From the NCBI RefSeq assembly GCF_042453785.1, contig NC_091675.1, forward strand, positions 20,136,501-20,200,500: a stretch of 64,000 nucleotides of DNA, written 5' to 3'. Source of the stretch: Malus domestica. Taxonomy: Eukaryota; Streptophyta; Magnoliopsida; Rosales; Rosaceae. This document shows, in pieces, positions 44,662-56,380 of the stretch; positions within the stretch are counted from its first letter, which is position 1; each line of letters begins with the position of its first letter. The position numbers and the translations under genes were made by a program. The notes below the pieces were generated by a model. That model had not been told where the DNA came from. It made no database searches and worked only from the letters and a program-made list of their open reading frames with translations.

Positions 44662-45013
44662 TGTTTATACCATATTTAGAGCCTCTGTATTTAGATCTCG
44701 TATAAATACTTGAGGGACTTAAATGTAATTATGTAATAAAGGAAAGGGCAAATATGTAATAAGTGAGGAGCCCGTATTCTATAAAATGACTCTTCACCCT
44801 CACAATTAGGGGAGGTCAATTCCTAAAGCTCCTCACCTTCTCAAAGCTCTCGCTCTCATTTAGAGCTCTCTCTCCCTCAGATAAATACATAATCAGTGTG
44901 GATGTAGCCCAAACCTTAGGGTGAACCACGATACATCTTGTGTTATTTACATTTCTTGCAGATTCATGGTCGGATTTACGTTGTACCAAGGCCTCCGGTT
45001 TTGTGCATCAACA
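44662..45013 (+). mobile_element. 3' LTR of the gene-capturing element
   Basis: 352 bases starting TGTTTATACCATATTTAGAG, directly after a purine tract, and ending CATCAACA before the target repeat CACCT. Confidence 0.88.
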
Positions 45014-45018
45014 CACCT

Positions 45019-45742
45019 ATTATGCAGAATCATTATCTAGCAATTTATCAAGATCAAGTCCCAGTGAATAGGGAAAGGTATCAAAGATTGGTAAGGCGGT
45101 TGATTTATTTGTCGCTTACAAGGCCAGATATTGCTTACGCAGTAAGTGTAATGAGTCAATTTATGCCTGCTCATAGTGAGGATCATATGGCAACAGTAAT
45201 TCGGATTCTGAGTTACTTAAAAGGAGCTCCAGGAAAAGAGTTGATGTATAGAAAGCATAGGCATATGGAGGTGAAAAGGTATATAGATACAAATTGGGCT
45301 GGAAATATCACTGATCGGTGGTTTACGTCAGGATACTTCACATTTGTAGCTGGTGATGGAGAAGTAAGAAGCAAAATGTGGTGGCAAGGTCTTCGGCCGA
45401 GGCTGAGTACAGAGGAATGGCACATGGTATTTGTGAGCTTCTATGGCTTTGGATTCTACTTACTGAGATAGGGTTTAAACCAAAAGGTTCTATACTGTTG
45501 TACTATAATAATCAAGGAGCACAGGAGATAGCTAATAATCCGGTGCAGTAAGATAGGACCAAACATGTTTAGGTGGATAGACATTTTATCAAAGAAAAGT
45601 TGGATGTTAAGTTGGTTGACACTCCGTTCCTGAAGACAGAAGAACAGTTGGCAGATATTCTAACTTATGCAGTTTCTGCAAGAAGGTTTCAAGACTCACA
45701 CGACAAGTTGGGCCTAGATGATATCTATGCACCAACTTGAGG
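45019..45742 (+). pseudogene. Copia-3 reverse transcriptase end and RNase H
   Basis: Continuation of 40366-41190 after the inserted element: RYQRLVRRLIYLSLTRPDIA, YAVSVMSQFM, then a degraded NWAGNITDRW and, after frame breaks, TKHV.VDRHFIKEKLD, ending QLADILTYAVS. A purine tract CTTGAGGGAAA (about 45737-45747) adjoins the 3' LTR. Confidence 0.88.
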
Positions 45743-45747
45743 GAAAA

Positions 45748-45955
45748 TGTTGGCGTGAGTCAACAATAATACAATAGGAAAGTAATTGTGTTTGCTAGTT
45801 TGAGTATAACTCACCTTTTATGTCTTTAATATTCCTTGTAGTACAAGGATTGAGTATGTATATTATGTGTTGCCTCATATGAGAGAAGAATATAAAAAGA
45901 AATATATTGAAACCCTAAAATTAGTTTCATCTTATAATCTCATAATAAGGCATGT
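45748..45955 (+). mobile_element. Copia-3 3' LTR (right border uncertain)
   Basis: Begins TGTTGGCGTGAGTCAACA directly after the purine tract and has a TATAAAAAGAAAT-type motif near 45892. No 5' LTR is present for comparison, so the end is a guess. Confidence 0.55.
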
Positions 45956-46244
45956 CCATCACCAATGTGGGACAAACTTTTCCTCACATCATCAAATCTC
46001 AACACAACATGCCCAGATTCAAATTAAATAACCTCAATCAAATTTAGGGACTCGGATATTGTACATGAATTTACTTAATATAATTCACCATCTAATAGTT
46101 AGATATTCAAACTAATGATGAATGAGATGAATATTTTAAATAAATGCATACTTTTGTGTACCTAGTCAAATTTGTTTAAAGTTTGAACACATGCTCAATT
46201 TATGAAGCACACATAACACGTCATAACTCAATCTCTCTCTCTCT
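45956..46244. other. Intergenic, no gene seen
   Basis: AT-rich sequence ending in a short (CT)n run at about 46232-46246 that borders the following tandem repeat. Confidence 0.5.
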
Positions 46245-47567
46245 CTCAGATATTTTATCACAACCAAATTTTTAAGAACTCTGTTTTCAGCCTCAGTTTT
46301 TTTTAGTGTAAGTAAGATATTCATATATTAAGAAGGAATATGTACAGATTATTGAGAATAGAATGTTAACAATGGATCTCGATAAAAATTTTGCTAGGAA
46401 TTTCAATCTGAATAAAGAGATAAAAAACGTCCCACACCAACCATTTATAAAGTTTTTCAAACCTTCTACACAAATTGAGTTGTCAATAAGGATATATGGG
46501 TACGCGATTCTACCATTTAACAAACTGTTATGAACTTGCTATAAAGAGGCTGATTCAAAGCTCTTTAACTAATCAATTTAGAATGAATGGATTTGCATAC
46601 TTACTAGAAAAAAAAAAAGAGGCTACTTAGGTTTTTTTCTGGTTAAGTATAGAATTAACATAATGATTAAAATGTATTTAGTGTTTCTCAGATATTTTAT
46701 CACAACCAAATTTTTAAGAACTCTGTTTTCAGCCTTAGTTTTTTTTAGTGTAAGTAAGATATTCATATATTAAGAAGGAATACGTACAGATTATTGAGAA
46801 TAGAATGCTAACAGTGGATCTCGATAAAAATCTTGCTAGGGATTTCAATCTGAACGAAAAGAAAAAAAACGTCCTGAACCAACCATTTATAAAGTTTTTC
46901 AAACCTTCTGCACAAATTGAGTTGTCAATAAGGATATATGGGTATGCGATTCTACCATTTAATAAACTGTTATGAACTTGCTATAAAGAGGCTGATTCAA
47001 GGCTCTTTAACTAATCATTTTAGAATGAATGGATTTGCATACTAGCTAGAAAAAAAAAAGGCTACTTAGGTTTTTTCTGGTTAAGTATAGAATTTATATA
47101 ATAATTAAAATGTATTTAGTGTTTCTCAGATATTTTATCACAACCAAATTTTTAAGAACTCTGTTTTCAGCCTCAGTTTTTTTTAGTGTAAGTAAGATAT
47201 TCATATATTAAGAAGGAATACGTACAAATTATTGAGAATAAAATGTTAACAGTGGATCTCGCAAAAATCTTGTTAGGAATTTCAATCTGAACGAAGAAAA
47301 AAAAAACGTTCCGCACCAACCATTTATAAAGTTTTTCAAACCTTCTACACAAATTGAGTTGTCAATAAGGATATATGGGTATGCGATTCTACCATTTAAC
47401 AAACTTTTATGAACTTGCTATAAAGAGGCTGATTCAAAGCTCTTTCACTAATCATTTTGGAATGAATGGATTTGCATACTTACTAGAAAAAAAAATAAAG
47501 AGGCTACTTAGGTTTTTTCTGGTTAAGTATAGAATTTACATAATAATTAAAATGTATTTAGTGTTTT
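46245..47567. repeat. Three tandem repeats of about 440 bases
   Basis: Units at 46245-46686, 46687-47124 and 47125-47567 each start CTCAGATATTTTATCACAACC and end AAAATGTATTTAGTGTT, with few substitutions and small indels, mostly in A-runs. No protein, RNA or transposon hallmark was recognised, and the open frames inside are short. Confidence 0.9.
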
Positions 47568-47945
47568 AATTGTAAACTAAAAAATGCACGAAAGCTCTAA
47601 CTTCTGATACGAAATTCAGATTAAAAGTTGTTGCTTGGACAAGTAAATGAGGAAAACCTAATTATTCTAAAGCTAAAAATAGTATCTAAGATTAGGATTC
47701 GGCAAGTGTGCGAGAGCTTTCACTTTTTACGTTATTTTTAGAGTGTTGATATCTACACATTTATTTTTATTTTCCACGTACTCCTTTTAATTTATATCAT
47801 TTGATTATCTCCAATTCATTTGATTTAATGACAGAAAATTAAAAGAAATGTGTTAAAAGTAAAAAAATAGTGTAAATAGTAACACCGTCTTTTTAATATG
47901 AAATAATAGTGTTAAGAAAGTAAGGGAGATAAGATAAGGAATAGG

Positions 47946-48150
47946 ATCCTATCGCGATCCTATTTGTAGTGTTTCAAATGATCAATCAATTGTGTTTGTT
48001 CACCGTATATAGTGTTGTTAGAAATTATTTTAAATTATTTTATTTAAAATTAAATATAAATAGTATTTAACGAAAATTGACCGTACGATATATAATAAAC
48101 ATACAGAATTATTAATCTTCCGGATCCCCACAAAGAGAATCCGAAAAAGA
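47946..48150. mobile_element. MITE-like foldback (GGATCC family)
   Basis: GGATCCTATCGCGATCC, AATTGTGTTTGTTCACCGTA at the left and GACCGTACGATATATAATAA, GGATCCCCACAAAGAGAATCC at the right form imperfect inverted arms around an AT-rich centre. The element at 61925-62120 belongs to the same family. Confidence 0.55.
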
Positions 48151-48423
48151 TCATCTTCCATAAGAAATGTGGTTGAGCACAATCTTCGACGAAGCCGCTC
48201 ACCACACAGACGGTCTTACCAAAACCTCACAAAAATATCTTGCTCTAACTTTTATATTTTATCTCTTGACCTCTTTCTTTTTTGTTAATCAGCGATAGAG
48301 AACGAAGGCCTCCTGGGATTTGCTTCTGAAGCTACGGAGAGGCAAATCTGAGGATCTGAAAGTCCATTAAACACCATATACAAGACATCCCTAAATTTCT
48401 TTCTTGGTTGTTAAAATAAAAGT

Positions 48424-48545
48424 CATAATTCTTATTATAAATTGTTACTCAGTACTACGGTCTGATAATATTTATCTTCACTTAAAAGTGAGAGGCCTTA
48501 GGTTTGAATCTCATAAATGACGAATTTGATACTAAATATAGCTAA
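48424..48545 (+). repeat. SINE head fragment
   Basis: Plus-strand copy of the SINE at 5527-5695: TACTCAGTACTACGGTCTGA (box A region), CACTTAAAAGTGAGAGG and the box B-like TTAGGTTTGAATCTC. The tail is missing. Confidence 0.6.
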
Positions 48546-48831
48546 AATACCTTAAAATTTGCACAAATAATCCTAGTAAAATTCTTATAGCATTTTGCAA
48601 GTTACATGATCCATTGTTGTGTTTTCCTTGGTTCAATCTCTCTCCCGCTCAATCGCTTGCATTAAAACGAAATCAAAAGAAATTGTTAAGGCCCACTTGA
48701 AGTTGAAGCCCAACCAAACTATTCTTTAAGCAGACAGGAAGAAAATTAATGAAAAGATAAAGAAAGTGATAAAAGCAACATCCATCCACTCACTCACTTG
48801 GAGTTGGCTGCACCTGCAAACTTCAACAACA

Positions 48832-49377
48832 ATGGACGCCAAACTCCTCCACCTCCTCAGCTCAACGCCAGCCTCCCCAACCCACCTCGCCCTCACAAAA
48901 CCTTCGCCAACTAAACATAACCATATCTTCTCCCCCGCCCGTCCCCGGCCTCTCAGAATCAGCACACTAGTTTACAACACCACCGGCAGTGATGGTGGTG
49001 GCAGCACTAGCAGTCCGGACACTGACGGCAACAGCGTGGCAGCCCCAGACGCCACGGGAGTGCGGTTTAAGAAGAGGTTGAGAAGGCGGACGAAGCAGCA
49101 GCGAGAGGAGGGCGGTGAGAGGGACGGGGGACGGGTCATGAAGGCTCAAGCTAGTGCTGCTCCAAAGAAGTGGGAGGATATGAGCCTGGGGGAAAAGGCA
49201 TTGGAGCTTTATGTGGGGGAGAAGGGTGCTTTGTTTTGGTTAAATAAGTTTGCTTATGCTTCAATTTACATAGTGATTGGGGCTTGGATTCTCTTCAGGT
49301 TTGTTGGACCAGCTCTTAACCTGTACCAGTTGGATGCACCTCCTCTCTCTCCCACTTCCATCCTCAAGGGTTCCTGA
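48832..49377 (+). CDS. Predicted plastid-targeted single-span membrane protein
   Basis: A single-exon frame of 181 residues. I chose the ATG at 48832 (MDAKLLHLLSS) instead of the in-frame one at 48766 because it opens a Ser/Thr/Pro-rich, acid-poor stretch of about 45 residues typical of a chloroplast transit peptide. A Gly/Ser/Asp-rich part, a strongly basic KKRLRRRTKQQR segment (about 79-90) and a conserved-looking C-terminal half follow (KKWEDMSLGEKALELYVGEK). A likely membrane span is near residues 144-165 (YASIYIVIGAWILF), ending NLYQLDAPPLSPTSILKGS. I do not recognise the family and assign no function. It is convergent with the zinc-finger gene. Confidence 0.75.
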   Translation: MDAKLLHLLSSTPASPTHLALTKPSPTKHNHIFSPARPRPLRISTLVYNTTGSDGGGSTSSPDTDGNSVAAPDATGVRFKKRLRRRTKQQREEGGERDGGRVMKAQASAAPKKWEDMSLGEKALELYVGEKGALFWLNKFAYASIYIVIGAWILFRFVGPALNLYQLDAPPLSPTSILKGS

Positions 49378-49932
49378 TTGATTCAATCATTCTCTTCTCC
49401 AAGAGATTTTCTACTTCGCGTTTTGATTTCGATGATGTTATAGTAGACTTCGTTCACATACAATCTACAACTTATCGATTCTACGAACCAAATACTTATC
49501 GTTAGCGAAAGGTCTATAGCTCAACTGGTCAAAAGCATTCACCTGCATCCGAGATTCTGGTGTCCAATTCCTCAACCCCGATATTGTTTGTATTACGAAG
49601 AAAACATGCATCTTTATTGTTAGCATAAATTAGCACTCCAGGACAATCCGACGAGAAAATTCCGGAGGAAAAACACAGTTTTGAGCATGTAATATTACTG
49701 ATGAATAAAGCGTACACAGCCATGTCTTCTCTGTGAAACGGAACTATGGAGCTGTAAATTACATTATTGCAGTGCAACGATTAAGAGTGAATATCAATAT
49801 GCTATCTGAATAATGTGAGATAACCCGGCGCTTATAGCAAAAGGTTCATCTTCACCTCAACATAGTACACAATGAAAGGCTAAATCAAAACTTGAATGAG
49901 CACCAAGCATACAACTTTATGAATTTGAATGG
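49378..49932. other. 3' spacer with a tRNA-like relic
   Basis: Convergent intergenic space. Around 49513-49580, TATAGCTCAACTGGTC and GGTGTCCAATTCCTCAACC look like box A and box B of a SINE or tRNA relic, but no cloverleaf can be drawn. Confidence 0.4.
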
Positions 49933-52787
49933 CTACATGGCCTTCACTGGCTGAGCGGTTGCATCTCTTTCAGTCTTGCACCTGCAGATAACAAGGGTTC
50001 CAACATTCAGAGCAAATTACTATGTATAATGCAGATCATTTACACGCCTCAACTCGGAGCATAATTGATACACAAAATTTGAAAATTATTGTTCTATCAG
50101 GATATATCAAGAAAGAGGTTTCACTGCTCCATCAGGATATATTCCATACCATATGGGAAAACAGTTTACTATGCCATTGGTAAAGTTGGGATTAAAACCC
50201 AAGGAAAAGGATGAAGTAACGAATGTTAAGCAAAAGAGGAATCAATGCTTAGTTTAGAAACTAACCTATTGCAGTTTAATCGAGATGCATAATTATGATT
50301 GTTGCAATTTGTGCACATCCAATCCCCATTACGCCATTGCTTTGCGCTGCGAAGTCAATAAAATATAAGTAAGAAAATCCTTATCAAAGAAGCTAATCTT
50401 ACAATAGCTGATTTTGTGCTAAAAAATATAGGCTCATCATAAGTGACGTTTATAGGGGCCATATTTAATTAGGGATAGATATTATCCACGTTTAAAAAGG
50501 GGTGGAAGCAAACTGAAAATAGTTAAATAAACATGAATAATACACTGCAAGAACAAATATGCATATAATAACAAAGACTCAAAGACCAAAACTGTTATCT
50601 AACCAACCGAATGTGGTACCTAAGCATGCATATGTAAAAGGAAAAGCTGATTCCAAACTCACCCTTTTCCAAGAAGCGTAGGTGTCATTGCTTGCTGTGT
50701 GAATGGCATGGGTACTTGCAAATTCGGAGCCACGCCTGAGCTTATATTGGGATGATAAGGAGCGTAAGGTCCAGTTGCGGGGTTACCACTGGTCCCTACT
50801 ACTTGCTCAAATCCAGGATAGGATTGCTGCTGCCCAACTGTCTGCACATTTAGTGAAAAGAATACGGAGAGAATGAGGAGAGGAAGAAAGCAAGGGATAC
50901 TGTATGAAACAATATTATAAAGTTTTATAATCTAAAATTCCATAGAAAAGATAGATCATCCTTACATGTCCTACATTCAGTCTCTTGTTATCCCAGTCAT
51001 GAACAAGCTCTTCGGATGCTAATCGCTTCATTCCAAGAGCTTTATATGAAAAAAGAGGAATGGAAATAAATGAGCATTAGTTACAATATGATACCAGTGA
51101 TTAATAATGGAACCCAATAACTGTAGCTCAGGTGCTTCTAAAACATAAATCCATCATACGACAATTGCAATGCTGATAAAGAAAGGGCGTACACGGTGGA
51201 AAAGCATCGCATTTTTTGCACTGCAGATAAATCAAAGTTTGATCAGAAATCAACAGTTAGGTAAGGAAAACTCTTTGCTTCAAATGCTCATGTAGCATCA
51301 TCATACCTGTGTTCGAGATGAATAATTATGGAAACCACAACTGCATAACCAATCACCACTGCGCCATCCTTTTGGAACTGAAAGAAGCTGATTAGTAGAA
51401 TTTGCATGTGGAAGTCCAGCATTATGGTTTCCACCTACAGGCCAAGTAGAAGCCAGCTGAACTCCAAACTTATCAGCCCCTGGTATAGACCAGTTCAGAG
51501 GAAGCGAATGTGGGGGAGCACCATTGCCCATCATCATCCTTTGGTCCCGTCCTCCTTGGACCCTGGCAAAATGATGTGAATAAGTTGGGAGAGAAGCTCC
51601 GGGGATTGCAACCGCTGGCATTGCCGCTACCTCCTTTGGTTGCCCGCACTTTTTGCACTTTTCTCTTGATGCATAATTGTTGTTAGTGCAACCTATTGAT
51701 CCATTGCCACACACACCCAACCCACAATCCAGCCAAGTACGCACACCAACAAGTCCACCCCACACCAAAACACCCATACAAGAAACAGAAACCACTCAAC
51801 CTAATTGATAGCGAGTTGCTAACCATTTTTTTTTTCAACTTGATAAAAAAATGAAAAGCAAAGAAAAATACAAGCTGCAATAACAATTATGCATTCACAT
51901 TGAATAAACAAGGTCAAGGAAATGTGTCATTACTCATTAGGCTACGAACGTGCAAGTAAGATATACTCTTTCTGTAATTGAAATCGAACGCACCCAAAGA
52001 AAAAAGATCGTATATTTGTTCAACTGGGAAATTCAACTTCAAAGTTGTACTTCATTCCTTTCCTATATTCTTATATACCAAACAAAGCATGTACCCTAAC
52101 TGCCATACTCAACCTCTATCTCTCTCAACAAAACTGATAAACGATTTGTAAAATGACCGTCTTTCCCTTTGAACCCAACTTACAAAAAGGCAACTGAAAA
52201 TGGGTAATTGGAATGAACTGAGAAGACAGCACTCCCCAAGCTTTAATTCTCAATTATAAACAAGAAAGAAGAGTGTGAGATGTTATTAGGCTTATTACCG
52301 TCAATGAAAACTAAAAACTGATAACGAAATGGTTATCAATCGGCCATAAGCATCTAAGTTTCTAACCGTTAATGAATAATAAGGAAAGGGGACTGTTTAC
52401 ATCTCTAATTTTCTTCCTAAAAATAGAAACACCAAACCCGTTGAAGTAACCATTATTATATGTGCAGTACAATTCAATCAAAACCCCATATAAATACCCT
52501 TAAACCCTACAACTCCCAAAACCCATATCCATATACAAACCAAAATTAACCCTAGTAAAATTCTAGCAATCTTAGAGAGAGAAAGTTAGAGAGAGAGAGA
52601 GAGAGGGGCGTGAGGTCTAACCGGTGCAGATCCAATCGCCGATGCGAGGGAGCCACTTAGAGTCGGCGGGGGTTTTGGTGTCGACGAGAAGGCGAGGCTG
52701 CTTGCAGCGATTGCAGAAGGATCTGAAGGCGTAGTTTCTGTTCCTGCATCCACTGCACTCCCAATCCCCTTCTCTTCCTTCCGCCAT
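49933..52787 (-). CDS. RanBP2-type zinc-finger protein
   Basis: Seven minus-strand exons join in phase: 52787-52622, 51692-51307, 51220-51193, 51039-50966, 50841-50663, 50346-50266 and 49981-49933, giving 320 residues. Four RanBP2-type fingers are visible: GDWECSGCRNRNYAFRSFC (residues 8-28), GDWICTGCTNNNYASREKC, GDWLCSCGFHNYSSRTQC completed across a 28-base exon by KKC, and GDWMCTNCNNHNYASRLNC near the end. Between them lie Pro/Gly/Gln-rich linkers and the segment LGMKRLASEELVHDWDNKRLN. Fingers with this Trp and paired Asn/Arg pattern often bind single-stranded RNA, so an RNA-binding role is likely but inferred. A GA-rich leader precedes the start. It is divergent from the GH9 gene, start codons 615 bases apart. 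Confidence 0.92.
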
Positions 52788-53401
52788 TGTTTGATTAGAT
52801 TACAGTTCTCACTCCTACTCCGCTCCTTCGTCTTCCGCCTATATATCTGTGTGTCTGCTAAGCTCCGAGGGTCGACGAGCAAGCAAGCGAGACGCAGGGA
52901 TCGTACGGACTACGGAACTCTCGAGTTGCCGGGCGAGCTCCTACCTCTCGCGCCCTTGTCCAGTTGACCTTGAAAAAAAACAGGATAATACGGGCCGTCA
53001 CTAGTTGATTAGGGCCGTGGCCCAATATCTTCAGGCCCAATAGGCCCAGCACGAGTGTTGATGTTTGTTTTTTTTTTTTTTGTACCGCGCAACAAACAAA
53101 GCAAAAATCTTTCAAAACAACGGACAAGCCGCGCCAGCCGTTTTTGCAATTCATAAGGTTGTCCCGACGCTCATAACGGCATCATTCTCCGGCCACGTCT
53201 ATCTGCCTTCCACGCAGACCCGCGGTCGCGTTGGGCATCACACAATCTGTCTCTGAATCCATCAAATAAAACAAAAGACCGACTGTTTTTTCCTTCTTCT
53301 GGGTCGGGAAATCACAATCGGAATTGGTATTTACGGATCAAAAGCTCGAATCTTGTAGAAAAATGGTTCGGAGAACTATCGCTTTGAATCGGATGTGAAA
53401 C
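52788..53401. promoter_or_regulatory. Shared divergent promoter region
   Basis: The start codons of the minus-strand zinc-finger gene and the plus-strand GH9 gene face away from each other across this interval, which must hold both promoters and leaders. A T-run lies near 53068-53081. No TATA box is convincing. No gene is inside. Confidence 0.5.
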
Positions 53402-56380
53402 ATGGAACTGAAAGCTGGGAAAGAAGCCGATTGCAGCACAGAGTCGAAGTCGAAGACGGAGAGATGGTGTTGGCGGTTACTTCTGTTATTAACTATCTCT
53501 CTGCTAGCAGCAATGGTTGCACTTACTCTTGTACAGTATTTCAAGCACTGGAAATCAAGCAGGGTCTCAGGTCACCGTGGCGCCATCATGCCAAAATACT
53601 CCGAAGCTCTTCAGATCTCCATGCAGTTCTTCGATGCCCAGAAATGTAACATAAACCCAATTCTCCGTTTCTTGTTTTGCGGTCTTTTTGGGACTGCTTC
53701 TGGAAAGGCTAAAAGCGGTTTTCTGTCAACTAGAAGCACATTTCTGCTTTTGTTTGTCAGAAAAACTTAAAAACGTTGTGCTTTCTGCAGAAACAGTCTC
53801 AATGATCCCTTGATTTTATTTGTAAGTTATAAACCAAGCATGTTATGATCCTGTGTTACTTCTTCTTCTTGTTGCAGCTGGTAAGCTGGTGGATAACCCC
53901 ATTCCGTGGCGAGGGGATTCGGGCCTCCAAGACGGGAGTGAGGATGATTTGGATTTGTCAAAGGGACTGTATGATGCAGGTGATCTCATCAAGTTTGGCT
54001 TTCCCATGGCTTTCACTGCAACTGTGTTGTCTTGGGCGATTCTTGAATATGGAGACCAAATGAAAGCTGTGAAGCAGTTGGATCATGCCCATGACTCACT
54101 TAAGTGGATCACTGATTACCTAATCAATGCACATCCTTCTCCAAATGTGCTTTATGTTCAGGTTAGTTACATTATTTAGGTTAATTACTTCAAATTTTCA
54201 ATGATATCCTAGTAAACTCTTCGATACATGGACGGTAATGCTCAAGTTGTTAGACTGTGAATCGGGACAATTCATTAGATCAATTATTGTCTGAATTTGT
54301 GGTCTAGAACCAGTGTCTCGCAAATCGCAGTGTAAAAACATCTGTCTTGCAATATAAGTTTGTTTAGAGAACATTACTCTTAGTATCATGTTTGTTTGAA
54401 TACACTAGGATTGCTAGATCGTGAATGGGGACAATTCATTAGGTTTATTCTTGCCTTAATTTGATCGCATTCACAGTCAGGCATATAAGAGTGTCTTGCG
54501 ATACAAGTTTCGTAAGAGAACATTATTTAGTGAACGAATTTTGGTGACCTAGTAGTGCCCTATTCTCTCGGATTTTCTCGCCTACAACTAATAGTATATA
54601 ATTGTCTATCTCTATCATCATGTGATAAGATTGCTTTGTTCTTAATCTCTTTCTCTTTCTCTAAATTTTGTTTGTTTGTTAATTTGTTAACTTTTATGTG
54701 ATTGAAGGTGGGTGATCCTGAGTTGGATCACAACTGTTGGCAGAGACCGGAAGTCATGACAGAGAAAAGGCCTCTGATTCAAATCAACACATCCTTCCCA
54801 GGAACAGATGTTGCAGCAGAAACTGCAGCTGCCATGGCGTCGGCATCTCTGGTGTTCAGGAAAATCAACTCCTCTTACTCTAAGTTGCTCCTCACGCACG
54901 CCGAGCAGCTGTTTTCTTTTGCTGATACTTATAGAGGTGCCTATAGTGTCAGCATTCCCCAAGTGCAAATCTACTACAACTCTACAGGATATGGAGACGA
55001 ACTCTTATGGGCAGCTACCTGGCTCTATCATGCAACTGAAGACCCAACCTACTTCAAATATGCAACCGAACAGAACGGGCCAGCGTTTGCAAATTGGGGA
55101 AGTCCGTCTTGGTTTAGCTGGGATGACAAGCATGCTGCAACTCAGGTACATAGTATATAACAATGGTTTACCATTGTGTAGTTTATAGGCCAAGATTAAC
55201 TATTACAACTAAGCATTTTTGTTGTTTAACTATCCTGAAGATACGGCAAGCCCTTTTTGTTTAAGTAAAACGGGTTGTGAACCCGCATTTAGTTGCTTCT
55301 AATCATTTTCAGGTCATATGCTGTCACGAAAAATTATTTGTTGTAAGTCTCTTGAAGAATAAATACAATTTGTGTCATGTTGGAGCAGGTTCTGATGTCT
55401 AGGATAAGTTTCTTTGGCACAAAAGACATGTCATCTGCAGAGAACATTGATCTTCAGGAATACAGGGAAACTGCAGAGGTTTTCATGTGTTCACTTCTAC
55501 CCGATTCCCCCACGGCAACATCCAGCAGAACATCCAGTAAGCTATTCTTTTTGCTGTCACTATTTCGCACGAATTAGCATCTTCGCACTCACTAATCTCT
55601 TCACATATATTCATCATTGTTGTCTGACTACAAGAAACTCATGTACAGAACATGTTAGCTTATGCCTCATTATCCAATGGAAAACAATCGGTTTTTTTTT
55701 CCTTTGATACATGCTAATTGAATGCACACGCACGTCACATCGTGTGTGCGAAGACTAAATTGATGAGTGCATGTCATGCGATGTAGGCGGTCTGATTTGG
55801 GTGATAAAATGGAACTGTCTACAGCATGCTGTGGCTTCAGCATTTTTAGCCATTCTCTATAGTGACTACATGCTAACATCTAAAACCGAAATCCTGTATT
55901 GCGATGGAAAATCCTACAATCCTGTTGACCTTCGCAAGTTTGCCATCTCTCAGGTATTCGATTGGGCTAGTTCATCATCATATATAAGTTGGTTTTTCTT
56001 GCCCGTTTTCATCAAACTAACCTAATTGCAAACAAAAACCCTTGCAGGCAGATTATGTGCTAGGAGAAAACCCAATGAGGATGAGCTACCTTGTAGGGTA
56101 CGGAAGCAGCTACCCTCAATATGTTCACCACAGGGGAGCTTCAATTCCAGTGGGTGCAGAAACCGGCTGCATAGACGGGTTTAAGTGGCTGGACTCACCC
56201 AATCCCAACCCAAATGTAGCTGTTGGTGCCCTAGTTGGTGGCCCTTTCATGAATGAGACCTACATTGATTCCAGGAACAATTCAATGCAAGGTGAGCCAA
56301 GCACTTACAATAGTGCCCTTATTGTGGCACTCCTATCAGGCTTAGTTGCCACTTCTCCAGTGGCCAAGACTTTCTCGTAG
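53402..56380 (+). CDS. Membrane-anchored GH9 endo-1,4-beta-glucanase (endoglucanase 2/10-like)
   Basis: Six exons, 53402-53645, 53878-54161, 54708-55145, 55389-55536, 55787-55953 and 56048-56380, join in phase to 537 residues. Glycoside hydrolase family 9 enzymes cut beta-1,4-glucan in cell-wall building and remodelling. A basic N-terminus and one span at about residues 23-45 suggest a type II membrane protein or uncleaved signal anchor. Catalytic landmarks are GLYDAGD (Asp114/Asp117), the YVHHRGAS block (His454/His455), and Asp501 with Glu510 in DSRNNSMQGEPSTYN. Overall it resembles the GH9B5/B7 class (endoglucanase 2 and 10) more than the longer KORRIGAN proteins. No stop or frameshift is seen. 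Intron 2 carries an internal duplication. Confidence 0.95.
54215..54540. repeat. Diverged tandem duplication inside a GH9 intron
   Basis: Two copies of about 170 bases, each with GTGAATSGGGACAATTCATTAG and GTGTCTYGCAAATCGC/GTGTCTTGCGATACAAGTTT followed by AGAGAACATTA. Non-coding. Confidence 0.55.

Larger units (their letters stand above)
41191..45013 (+). mobile_element. Non-autonomous LTR element with captured host gene fragments
   Basis: A 3823-base element with two 352-base LTRs (41191-41542 and 44662-45013; TGTTTATACC...CATCAACA) and the exact target duplication CACCT (41186-41190 and 45014-45018), inserted in Copia-3. A purine tract CTTGGGGGACTAC precedes the 3' LTR; after the 5' LTR comes TTTAGAGCCATTTGTGGGA, the likely primer-binding region. 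It encodes no gag or pol. Inside are an ankyrin-repeat gene piece on the plus strand (42053-42673), a VTI1 v-SNARE piece on the minus strand (42677-42926), and several tandem repeat blocks. It resembles LARD-type parasites that depend on another element's proteins. Confidence 0.88.

Noticed and set aside
49513-49580. Possible tRNA gene
   Set aside because: Box A and box B-like motifs are present but the arms do not pair into a cloverleaf; more likely a SINE relic.
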